Translations under genes and position numbers: made by a program
Assembly: GCA_002686955.1 (NCBI GenBank)
Contig: NYZA01000136.1
Location: forward strand, 1 to 27,868
DNA: 27,868 nucleotides
Source: Gemmatimonadota bacterium
GTDB lineage: Bacteria; GCA-2686955
Direction: 5' to 3'
Part shown: piece by piece, positions 16,572-24,383 of the stretch
Layout of the letters: each line of letters begins with the position of its first letter
Position numbering within the stretch: position 1 is the stretch's first letter
The notes under the pieces: generated by a model
The model's input: the letters and a program-made list of their open reading frames with translations, nothing else
Databases searched by the model: none
Told to the model about the DNA's origin: nothing

Positions 16572-17018
16572 GAGGGGGGGGCTCTGCTCCTGCTCGATTC
16601 TAACCCCATCGTCGCGGACGAAAGGGGAGAGTTCGAGGACTGGGTCGAGATCGCCAACGCCGCCGATACGACGATCACCACCGCGCATCTCTATCTGAGC
16701 GATGACAAGGACGAAGAAGTACTCGGGTGGGCTCTGCCGGCGATCGATCTCGATCCGGGAGAGCGTTTGCTGATCTGGCTGGATGACGAGCCGACCGAGG
16801 GCCCCTGGCACGCGCCCTTCAAGCTGGATCGAGACGGGGAAGAGCTCAGTCTGGTTCGAGATGCCGCTGATTCGATCGTGGTTTTGGACTGGATCCCCCT
16901 CGGATACCAGGACAGCGATTGGAGCTTCGGGCGTTACCCCGATGCAGCCCCGAGCTGGGAGCTCTTCGACACCCCTACGCCGGCGGCGACCAACGCCGAT
17001 CCTGTGCTTCGCTACTAG
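16572..17018 (+). pseudogene. 5'-truncated remnant of a CotH/lamin-tail gene
   Basis: The frame ending in TAG at 17016-17018 encodes a near-complete lamin-tail domain: GEFEDWVEIANAAD, TAHLYLSDD, then RLLIWLDDEP, FKLDRDGEEL and WSFGRYPDAAPSWELFD. It is about 70% identical by eye to the last 130 residues of the CotH protein ending at 21916, including the shared terminus TPTPAATNAxPVLRY. Upstream, similarity stops at about 16578, just after a run of eight G at 16574-16581 and an in-frame TGA at 16566. The strand that should carry INEF is 4 residues short. No ATG or GTG precedes the domain and the first TTG is at 16767. I read this as the tail of a lost tandem copy. The following 120 bp (17019-17138) hold only the leader of the next gene. 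Confidence 0.75.
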
Positions 17019-17138
17019 GCGCCCGTCGCCGCACCGACCCGCTCGATTCCTTGATCGGGTGGCGGTTCCACGCTTTCTCGGTTACGGTGACTTGGGACAC
17101 GTAGCAGACGATCGGGCACAGCTCGGAGAAGAAAGCAA

Positions 17139-18809
17139 ATGGTCGAAAGATGGGCCAAGGTGCGACTATGGGTCGCGCTGGGCTGCCCCCCAACAGCTCT
17201 CGCGGCCACGATCATGGTCCCTTCGGGGCTCGAGTCGATCGAGGAGGCCATCGCGGTTGCCGCTCCCGGCGACACGGTCCTCGTCGCGCCTGGAACCTAC
17301 GTTCCGGGCGACACGGCCGGTATCTCGTTCCAGGGCAAGGCGATCACGCTGCTCTCGGAGGCCGGACCCTCGGTGACCATCATCGATGCGATGGGCGGCG
17401 GTCGAGGAATTCGCTTCGAAGATGGGGAGGACGCGGAGTCGATGCTGATGGGCTTCACCCTTACCGGCGGACGTTCGGAGCGCGGAGGTGGGATCTATTG
17501 CCGTCGCTCTTCGCCGACGATCACTAACTGCTCGATCCAAGGGAATACGGCCGATGGTCAGGATCACCGTGGTGGGGGCTTCTACCTCTCCGAGGCATCG
17601 CCCACGATCGAGAATTGCACCATCGAAGGGAACACCGCGGTCGGCGTCGACGGACACGGCGGCGGTGTCTATGCACAAGGCTCATCGGCCATCTTCAGGA
17701 ATTGCACGATCACCGCGAACGTGGCCCGATCCGAGAACGCCCACGGCGGAGGCCTCTTCTTCACGCAGTCCTCTCCAGCTTTGGAGGATTGCACAATCGA
17801 AGAGAACAGCGCTTACTCATCGGGCGGCGTGTTTTTCGGCGACTCCTTCGCCACGATCGCCCGCACATCGATCAGCAACAATGTCGCAGACAAGGGAGGC
17901 GGGGTCAGGGCCACCACCGGTGGGGCGCTGGTGTTTACCGATTGCGTCATCTCGGGCAACCGTGCCGAGGTGCGCCGGGGAGGAGGATTCAATTGCGGCG
18001 GAGGAACGGGATTGTTGTTGACGAATTGCACGATTTCGGACAACAGCAGCGCGCTCAGCGGCGGGGGATTCTACGCTCGGGATCTATCGGCGACACTGAT
18101 CGACTGCACCATCGACGGGAATGCGACATCGGACGGGGGGGGAGGCGTCTTCCTCATCACAGCGACCGCCTCGATCGAACGCTGCTCGATCGCCGACAAC
18201 GTCGCGATGGCCGGCGGAGGAGGTCTGCGTTGTATCGAGGGATCGGATCTGTCGATTCGAAACACACGGATCAGGGGCAACCGATCCGGGGGACGGGGCG
18301 GGGGATTGATCTGCGATGGCGCGAACTCGATCGGACTCATGAACTGCCTCGTATCCGCCAACATCTCCCATATGGATGGCGGCGGAGCATACGCGTTGGG
18401 AACCGACTCGCTCCTCATTTCCAACTGCACGTTCACTGAAAACAGTGCGGCCGGTGCCGGCGGAGGAGCCTTCTTCGATTCAACCGATGTGTCGATCGAC
18501 AATTCGATCCTCTGGGACGACGCGCCCCAGGAGCTGATCTCCCAATCCGGCCCCTTGGTCGTGCGTTACTCCAACGTCGAAGGGGCGTGGACCGGAGTCG
18601 GCAACATCGATCAGGCGCCTCGGCTCGCGGCGAAGCGCTTTTTCTATCCCCGTCGGTCCTCCCCGTGCATCGATGCCGGAGATCCCGAGCTATCGGATGC
18701 CGTCCACGACCAATTCCCTTGGTGGCCCGCCGGCTTTCAGGATGGAGAACGGGCCGATATCGGAGCCTACGGTGGCCCCGGCAATGCCGGGGGGCTACCC
18801 CTGTTCTAG
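17139..18809 (+). CDS. Secreted right-handed beta-helix protein, Pmp-like repeats (rightward copy)
   Basis: This 556-residue protein starts at ATG with GGAGAAG upstream and has a signal peptide ending near PPTALAA. The body is about a dozen beta-helix rungs of the form SPTIxNCTIxGNTA...GGGxY, for example SPTIENCTIEGNTAVG, SSAIFRNCTITANVA and LLISNCTFTENSAAG. Each rung ends in a GGG turn, like polymorphic outer-membrane and DUF1565-type helices. It is built for binding or adhesion, or for glycan processing; no catalytic triad is evident. The C-terminus (RYSNVEGAWTGVGNID, SPCIDAGDP, RADIGAYGGPGNAGG) matches the leftward paralogue at 15344-16540, but the helix is about 160 residues longer. It ends 11 bp before the CotH gene and is probably its operon partner. 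Confidence 0.86.
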   Translation: MVERWAKVRLWVALGCPPTALAATIMVPSGLESIEEAIAVAAPGDTVLVAPGTYVPGDTAGISFQGKAITLLSEAGPSVTIIDAMGGGRGIRFEDGEDAESMLMGFTLTGGRSERGGGIYCRRSSPTITNCSIQGNTADGQDHRGGGFYLSEASPTIENCTIEGNTAVGVDGHGGGVYAQGSSAIFRNCTITANVARSENAHGGGLFFTQSSPALEDCTIEENSAYSSGGVFFGDSFATIARTSISNNVADKGGGVRATTGGALVFTDCVISGNRAEVRRGGGFNCGGGTGLLLTNCTISDNSSALSGGGFYARDLSATLIDCTIDGNATSDGGGGVFLITATASIERCSIADNVAMAGGGGLRCIEGSDLSIRNTRIRGNRSGGRGGGLICDGANSIGLMNCLVSANISHMDGGGAYALGTDSLLISNCTFTENSAAGAGGGAFFDSTDVSIDNSILWDDAPQELISQSGPLVVRYSNVEGAWTGVGNIDQAPRLAAKRFFYPRRSSPCIDAGDPELSDAVHDQFPWWPAGFQDGERADIGAYGGPGNAGGLPLF

Positions 18810-18820
18810 AGGTCAGATCG

Positions 18821-21800
18821 ATGTCAATAGTTGCGTTGGCATTTGCTCTTCTCGTCGCGGCGACGGCAGCCAAGAGTACGGTCGCTTTCAACTGCGGCAG
18901 CCCGGATGGCTACGAGGTGAACGACGGCATCTACTACGCTCCCGACCAACCCTACACCCCGGGTTCGGGCGGGGGCCATATCGGCGGTGATTCCCTCTCC
19001 TGGGAAGGTCTGGGCTTGCACCACGATTGGGGATGGGTAGAGCACCGACTCTACAAGACGGTACGCACTGGCGATCACAGCTATATGTTCGAGACGACTC
19101 CGGGTATGCATGAGCTCACTCTGCGTTGGGTCGATGCGGAATCGAACGGACCGGAGGGACGAATCGTAGAAGCTCGAATCGACGGGCGTACGGTCGTTTC
19201 GAATCTCGATATCTATAAGGAGGTTGGTAAGAGCCGTAGCCTCGATATCCGCAGGGTGGTCTCGGTTACCGATACGACGACCCTGGTCGAGATCATCGGC
19301 CTGAAAGGTGGCTCTACTCTCGCGGGAATCGCTCTCGTGCCCTTCGTCCCGAACGACCCTCTGCCGGCCCCCTTCGGCCTCAATGTGCGACCGACCTACG
19401 GAGGGGCGCTTCTGACTTGGTACGTCGCGACCCAAGTGAATCTCGCCGGATACCGCGTCCCTCTGCTCGATCACGGCAGACACGCCGCCTTGTTGCGCGA
19501 TCGCTATGCCCCCTTTGCCGTCGTCCCCGGCGATTCCACAGCGACGCTACTAGTTCAGGCGCTCGACTCCAGAGGGCGGCCCAGCGCCGCCGCGACACTT
19601 CGAAACCTCGGCGCCCTGCCGCTCCCGGGCTCGTCTCCTCTTCGCCTCGCCCAGCTTTATGTCGATCCCGAAGATCTGCGTGAGCTAGAGGCAACTCTGC
19701 CGCAAAAAGTGCGCAGATCCGCGGACCTGTGGGTTGACGGCATCCGCCGAACCGGAGAGGTGAATTTCAGGGGTTACAATGCGTTGGAGCTGCCCAAGAA
19801 ATCGTACAAGTTCAGGATCGATGTCGGCCTCGACGTGAACGGATCCGATGTAGTATCGCTGTCGGCGAACTTCGTCGATCGAACGCTCGCAAAAGAGACA
19901 CTTTCAAACGAGATCCTCGCGGCTATCGGCCACCCGGCATACCAGACGAGCCCATGGCGACTGATGCTCAATGATGCCTATGCCGGCATATTCAACTATG
20001 TCGAGGAGCCGGATGAGATCTACCTCGAGCGGATCGGGCTCGACCCTCATGGGCGATGCTACAAGGCAACGCAGATATGCGCCAACGCCGATCGCGTCGA
20101 CGACTACATTCAACGATACGAGAACACGAACGCGGATGATCTCTATCGCCGCGACATTATTCGGCTGATGCATGAGCTGGACGCAACATCCGATGGGGAT
20201 TTCGAAGAATGGGTTCGCGGAACTTTCGATCTGGATCAGGTCTTGAACTGGTACTCTGGTCAGATCTTCATCGGTAATCACGATTACCTGTGCAACAATC
20301 AGATGCTCTATCGCGACCGTGCGGGCGGACCATGGAAGATGTTGGCGTGGGATATGGACAATGTTTTCCATGATGTTGCGGATCCCGCGAACTACGGGAA
20401 CCGAGAACACCCGAACGACACGGGCCAGTGGAGCCTGTTGATCGATAGAATGTTGTCGGTTCCTTCTCTGATGCGCCGTCACTTGGTGCATCTGGAAGAG
20501 TCGCTCGACGGACCACTTGCTACAACTCAGGTCCTCGATATGTTCGATCAGCTGATGACGACGATTATCCCCGACGCGGAAATCGATGTTGCCAAATATA
20601 CTCGGGAGCACAACGTTCGATTCCACAACTCCGTGGACGACCTTCGGGAGTTCCTCGAAGAGAGAGAGACGTACTTGCGCGCATCGATCGACGAATTGAT
20701 GCCACCACTGTGGGTCGACCTCACCATCAATGAGATCGCGAACCACGAAGTCTCGGAGGCCGCCAACGACGCGGCGACCCGCGGCTCCGTCGAGTTGCAC
20801 TATCGAGGTGTACAGCCGCTCTCCGCTACCGGTTTCTATCTCAGCAACGACACCGACTTGCCGCAAAAGTGGCCGATTCCGGCCCACAACTTCACCGAGG
20901 ATGAGATTCTCGCGCTCGACCTTCCAGAGAGGCTGGAACGAGGCAGCTGGGTCGGGTTGACCGTCGCCACTCCTGAAGACACTTTTGTCGTCGATTCCTT
21001 GCGCGTTTTCGGCTCACCGGGAGATCCGTCGATCGGTCGCTTTCCCGACGGTTACGGTCGCGTACGCGTCCTTCTGGAAGAAACTCTCGGTTCGCCGAAT
21101 CTATGGAGCGACCCGGTCACCGTCGTCCCAACGACCGTGAAGGAGATCTTCGACGAGGGGGAAGACGTGTGGGTTGATCTGCTGGTTGTGAACAACTGGC
21201 GGTCGAGCATCAATGTCGATCTCGAGGTGGATGTTGTGGGGCCGGGCGGAGTATGGTGGTTCGATGAACCGGTAGATATCGTGCCCATACAGAGGCTCGC
21301 GGCCGGTGACAGCGTCACCAAGAGCTGGCGCGGGAAGATTCCAGTGAACTTCTTGCCGGAAAACGCCGGCCGCTACGATCTGGTGTTCACTCCGATCGAG
21401 CGGAGAGCCGGACCACGCATGGCTTCCGGAACCGCCACGATCTACGCGCTAGGGGATCCGCTCGGCTCTCTGCTCATCAACGAGTTCTGCGCGAGCAACA
21501 GCTCGATCATCGCCGACGAGCAGGGGGAGTTCGAGGACTGGATCGAGATCGTCAATCCCGCCGATTCCGTGATCAGCACGGCGAACCTCTATCTGAGCGA
21601 CGATCTCGACGACGATCCCTTCGAGTGGGCTCTGCCTCTTCTCGACATGAGCCCCGGGGAGCATTTGCTCATCTGGCTCGACAACGAGCCGGCCGAAGGC
21701 CTCTTACACGCCACGTTCAAGTTGGACCGCGACGGGGAAGAGATCGGGTTCGTCCGAAGCGTCGCGGATTCGGCAGTCGTGCTGGAGCGAATCCCCTTCA

Positions 21801-21916
21801 GCTACCAGGACGGCGATTGGAGCTTCGGCCGATATCCCGATTCCGCGCCCAACTGGGAGCTCTTCGACACCCCTACGCCCGCCGCGACGAATGCCGGGCC
21901 GGTCTTGCGCTACTGA
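18821..21916 (+). CDS. Secreted malectin / CotH kinase-like / lamin-tail protein (rightward copy)
   Basis: This protein has 1031 residues. ATG 18821 has AGAGG about 9 nt upstream and begins a signal peptide (MSIVALAFALLVAATAAKS); the frame is open further upstream, but that part overlaps the previous gene. A malectin-like domain (about 22-175, FNCGSPDGYEVNDGIYYAPD) and a fibronectin III-like domain (about 182-265) lead into CotH (about 278-620). The CotH domain has FRGYNALELPKKSY (316-329), NHDYLCNNQMLYRD (486-499) and AWDMDNVF (509-516); the WDxDN is the expected metal-binding element. A degenerate LTD (about 640-770), an Ig-like spacer and a C-terminal LTD (about 895-1031) follow. It has the same domain order and almost the same length as the leftward protein, but the two are clearly diverged. 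It probably acts outside the cytoplasm; substrates are unknown. Confidence 0.88.
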   Translation: MSIVALAFALLVAATAAKSTVAFNCGSPDGYEVNDGIYYAPDQPYTPGSGGGHIGGDSLSWEGLGLHHDWGWVEHRLYKTVRTGDHSYMFETTPGMHELTLRWVDAESNGPEGRIVEARIDGRTVVSNLDIYKEVGKSRSLDIRRVVSVTDTTTLVEIIGLKGGSTLAGIALVPFVPNDPLPAPFGLNVRPTYGGALLTWYVATQVNLAGYRVPLLDHGRHAALLRDRYAPFAVVPGDSTATLLVQALDSRGRPSAAATLRNLGALPLPGSSPLRLAQLYVDPEDLRELEATLPQKVRRSADLWVDGIRRTGEVNFRGYNALELPKKSYKFRIDVGLDVNGSDVVSLSANFVDRTLAKETLSNEILAAIGHPAYQTSPWRLMLNDAYAGIFNYVEEPDEIYLERIGLDPHGRCYKATQICANADRVDDYIQRYENTNADDLYRRDIIRLMHELDATSDGDFEEWVRGTFDLDQVLNWYSGQIFIGNHDYLCNNQMLYRDRAGGPWKMLAWDMDNVFHDVADPANYGNREHPNDTGQWSLLIDRMLSVPSLMRRHLVHLEESLDGPLATTQVLDMFDQLMTTIIPDAEIDVAKYTREHNVRFHNSVDDLREFLEERETYLRASIDELMPPLWVDLTINEIANHEVSEAANDAATRGSVELHYRGVQPLSATGFYLSNDTDLPQKWPIPAHNFTEDEILALDLPERLERGSWVGLTVATPEDTFVVDSLRVFGSPGDPSIGRFPDGYGRVRVLLEETLGSPNLWSDPVTVVPTTVKEIFDEGEDVWVDLLVVNNWRSSINVDLEVDVVGPGGVWWFDEPVDIVPIQRLAAGDSVTKSWRGKIPVNFLPENAGRYDLVFTPIERRAGPRMASGTATIYALGDPLGSLLINEFCASNSSIIADEQGEFEDWIEIVNPADSVISTANLYLSDDLDDDPFEWALPLLDMSPGEHLLIWLDNEPAEGLLHATFKLDRDGEEIGFVRSVADSAVVLERIPFSYQDGDWSFGRYPDSAPNWELFDTPTPAATNAGPVLRY
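21470..21916 (+). repeat. Direct repeat of the lamin-tail remnant at 16582-17018
   Basis: The last 450 bp of the CotH gene and the remnant share same-strand similarity with exact runs such as GGGAGCTCTTCGACACCCCT (16957-16976 and 21856-21875). The repeat brackets the rightward beta-helix/CotH unit, as expected for a tandem duplication. Confidence 0.7.
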
Positions 21917-21946
21917 TCGTTCGCGGCTGACCGGGTATGCTGGGGC

Positions 21947-23065
21947 GTGTCCTCCTTCGCCCACCCCAGCCCGCGAGCTCTGCTGGCGCTTTTGATGATC
22001 GGTGTTGCTCCGGCGCCGACATCGGCCCAAGAAGCCCCTCCGTTGCGGCTCGGCTTCTTTCTGGGTGGCAAGACCTACGCTCTTTTCAGGGCCTTTCAGG
22101 ACGGCTCCTTGGAGAGCTCCGGCGCCGGCGTGGTTCTCCTGAGCAAGTACCTGGATCAAGAGGGATACACGTTGGTCCCGAAGGACTCCTGGAAGCTCCG
22201 AAAGATGCGCGACACCGGCAAGTTCGGAAAACTATCCGGCGTAGCTGTGCTTCGCGACATCGAATGGCGAATCGTAGATGGAGGTACGGCGGGGGAATCC
22301 TCGTTCGTACAGGGCGTGGTAACCGGTAGACCGGTCGTTGCGGTCGCGGCCCTTCAGCACGATCTGAAGGAAACGCCCGCGAAAGCGATTGTGCTTCGCA
22401 CCGGCATCAAGATCGAACGACCAGGAGATTTCGCGGGACTCACACTGGCCTCACGCCGTGGCGGACCGGGCGAAGAGATCATGCTCAGGGAGTTCCTGGA
22501 GACCCTTGGCGGCGACGTAAAGAGCAAGATCGATATCAGAAGTCAGGTGAGCGAAGGCGACATCGATCATCTCCTTGCTACCGGCGAGATCGACGGCGGT
22601 CTCTTCCATTTCACCACGATCTATCGAGTGTCGGCCGCCGGCACGGGCTATATCCACCGCAGAATGGACTGGATGAATCCAGAGCTGTCACAGGGGCTAC
22701 TGGTATTCAGAAAAGACATCATCGAGTCGAATCCCCGAGGCGTCGGCCGCATAGTCGAGGGGTATGTGCGACGGGTTCGATACGAAACGGGCCTAGCGTC
22801 CGGAGATCCGGAGTTGTTGCGTCCGCTCTATCTGAACCACACGGTGCCTGGAATGAGCCTGCCACGTGTAACGACACCACCGCGAGTACGAGTCGACCTT
22901 CTAGAAGAGGTACAGAGGTTGTTGTTGAAGTACGGCTACATCGCCCGAACCGTAGAATTAAGCCACTTCATCGACAATCGATTCGTTGATGGCCTCAGTC
23001 CATCTGACGCCGCACGAAAGTCGGAACCTCAAGATTCTCCGAATCGGATTCCCTCACGCCGCTAG
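21947..23065 (+). CDS. NMT1/SsuA-like ABC transporter substrate-binding protein
   Basis: This 372-residue protein starts at GTG 21947, 30 bp after the CotH stop, with a weak ribosome binding site. The signal peptide (RALLALLMIGVAPAPTSAQ) has no lipobox Cys, so a free periplasmic protein is expected. The body follows the type 2 periplasmic binding fold of NitT/TauT/NMT1 proteins: LRLGFFLGGKTYALFRAF, GRPVVAVAALQHD, then IERPGDFAGLTLASRRGG, the EGDIDHLLATGEIDGG ligand-lobe segment and GLLVFRKDIIESNP. The ligand could be a small organic acid, sulfonate, nitrate or thiamine precursor; I cannot choose. No permease or ATPase gene is in the window, so it is an orphan here. Its last 71 bp run antisense into the ftsZ 3' end, and that basic tail lies outside the fold. 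Confidence 0.78.
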   Translation: MSSFAHPSPRALLALLMIGVAPAPTSAQEAPPLRLGFFLGGKTYALFRAFQDGSLESSGAGVVLLSKYLDQEGYTLVPKDSWKLRKMRDTGKFGKLSGVAVLRDIEWRIVDGGTAGESSFVQGVVTGRPVVAVAALQHDLKETPAKAIVLRTGIKIERPGDFAGLTLASRRGGPGEEIMLREFLETLGGDVKSKIDIRSQVSEGDIDHLLATGEIDGGLFHFTTIYRVSAAGTGYIHRRMDWMNPELSQGLLVFRKDIIESNPRGVGRIVEGYVRRVRYETGLASGDPELLRPLYLNHTVPGMSLPRVTTPPRVRVDLLEEVQRLLLKYGYIARTVELSHFIDNRFVDGLSPSDAARKSEPQDSPNRIPSRR

Positions 23066-24353
23066 TGCCAGTCGCGTTCCCTCCGCCCGCGCGGATAAAG
23101 GCCGGAGTGTCGAGTGAACCCTCTCGCCCCATCTCCACCTTTGGATCCGGGACAATCGAGAGATCGAGTGAAGGCAAGCGTCGTCGTGGCTCACGATCCA
23201 AGTCCCTACCGGTTCGGATTTGCTTGTCGCCCACCGGTTGAAGCAGCTGAGATCGATCGTTCGCCGACGCTCGGGCTGGTTCGAGCTCGGATGGCAGGGG
23301 CACCGACGCAGCTTCCAGACGTTTCGCAATTAGATCCTCTTCTTCATCTTGGCGATCGATCTCTTCGATGCCGTTGAAACCTGTTGCGATAACCGTCACA
23401 TGAATCTCATCTTCCATTTCAGGCTTCACGACCGCTCCAAGAATGATGTTGGCTTCATCACCCGCGGCATCATGAATCACCTTTAGTGCTTCAGATGTAT
23501 CGATCAAGGTCATCGTTTCCGATCCGGTTACGTTGACCAGAACACCTCGCGCACCGGAAATCGATACATCTTCGAGGAGCGGACTGGATATCGCTTCCTC
23601 CGCGGCGCGCTTGGCGCGATTCTCTCCTGATTGAACACCGGTTCCCATCAGTGCATCGCCGCGTTCGTGCATCACTGAACGCACATCCGCAAAGTCGACG
23701 TTGATCACACCGTGGATCGTGATCAGATCGGCGATTCCTTTGGTGGCCTGATACAGAACGCCATCGGCGATCCTCAGGGCATCTACGAAGGTCACGCTCT
23801 CCTGCACGAGTGCCAACAATCGCTCGTTCGGAATGACGATCAAGGTGTCGACATACTGCCGTAGGAAAGCGATACCTTTAGCGGCCTGGGTCGCCCGACG
23901 CTTGCCTTCCATCCGGAAGGGTGTGGTAACAACGCCCACCGTCAGAGCACCGAGGTCGCGCGAGATCCCGGCAACAATCGGGGCGGCGCCCGTTCCTGTT
24001 CCGCCGCCTTCGCCACAAGTGACGAAGATCATGTCGGCGCCGTCGAGAGCTACACGAATCGCGTCTTCGTTCTCCTCAGCCGAAAGAAGTCCCTTGTTTG
24101 GATTCCCGCCGGCCCCCAGGCCTCGGGTCAACTCGACACCGATTTGTATCTTATTGTCGGCTCGAGAGTTCATCAAGGCTTGGGCGTCGGTATTCACCGC
24201 GATGAACTCTACTCCTGACAGCCCACCTTCGATCATTCTATTGACCGCGTTGCAACCGGCTCCTCCGACACCAACGACCTTGATGACGGCTCCCAACGGT
24301 TTTTCCGCTTCATCGAAATGGAACAACATCTGTTCCCGTGCTTCCTCAAACAT
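22995..24353 (-). CDS. ftsZ: Cell division protein FtsZ
   Basis: This 452-residue bacterial tubulin is the GTPase that polymerises into the division ring. ATG 24353 has GAGGGA 7 nt upstream. It contains the first nucleotide loop VVGVGGAGCNAVNRM (26-40), the tubulin signature GGGTGTG (116-122) and the catalytic T7 loop NVDFAD (Asn218, Asp220, Asp223). A variable linker (about 335-435) leads to the conserved C-terminal peptide EVPTFVRRQMD, which binds FtsA. One departure is Glu115 where most FtsZ have Met (GMGGGTGTG). It is the last gene of the dcw operon, 30 bp after ftsA. Its 3' end overlaps the convergent binding-protein gene by 71 bp, covering the C-terminal peptide codons. Confidence 0.98.
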   Translation of the reverse strand: MFEEAREQMLFHFDEAEKPLGAVIKVVGVGGAGCNAVNRMIEGGLSGVEFIAVNTDAQALMNSRADNKIQIGVELTRGLGAGGNPNKGLLSAEENEDAIRVALDGADMIFVTCGEGGGTGTGAAPIVAGISRDLGALTVGVVTTPFRMEGKRRATQAAKGIAFLRQYVDTLIVIPNERLLALVQESVTFVDALRIADGVLYQATKGIADLITIHGVINVDFADVRSVMHERGDALMGTGVQSGENRAKRAAEEAISSPLLEDVSISGARGVLVNVTGSETMTLIDTSEALKVIHDAAGDEANIILGAVVKPEMEDEIHVTVIATGFNGIEEIDRQDEEEDLIAKRLEAASVPLPSELEPARASANDRSQLLQPVGDKQIRTGRDLDREPRRRLPSLDLSIVPDPKVEMGREGSLDTPAFIRAGGGNATGTSGVRESDSENLEVPTFVRRQMD

Positions 24354-24383
24354 GATGTATTCCCTCTTCGGACCCGTGTGGGT

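Noticed and set aside
12249-17018. Leftward beta-helix/CotH block as an insertion sequence or transposon cargo
   Set aside because: No transposase, terminal inverted repeats or target duplication visible at either edge; a recombination-based rearrangement is a simpler reading.
17450-18500. Short regularly spaced repeats that could suggest a CRISPR or tandem DNA array
   Set aside because: The repeats are at protein level (beta-helix rungs), vary in length and DNA sequence, and lie within one intact reading frame.
19904-20887. 327-codon minus-strand frame opposite the CotH domain
   Set aside because: Composition follows the CotH codons in reverse; no start signal or domain.
8214-21916. SpoIID and CotH names as evidence of endospore formation
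   Set aside because: Both families are widespread outside spore formers, no other sporulation gene is present, and the dcw and secreted-protein features fit a Gram-negative bacterium.
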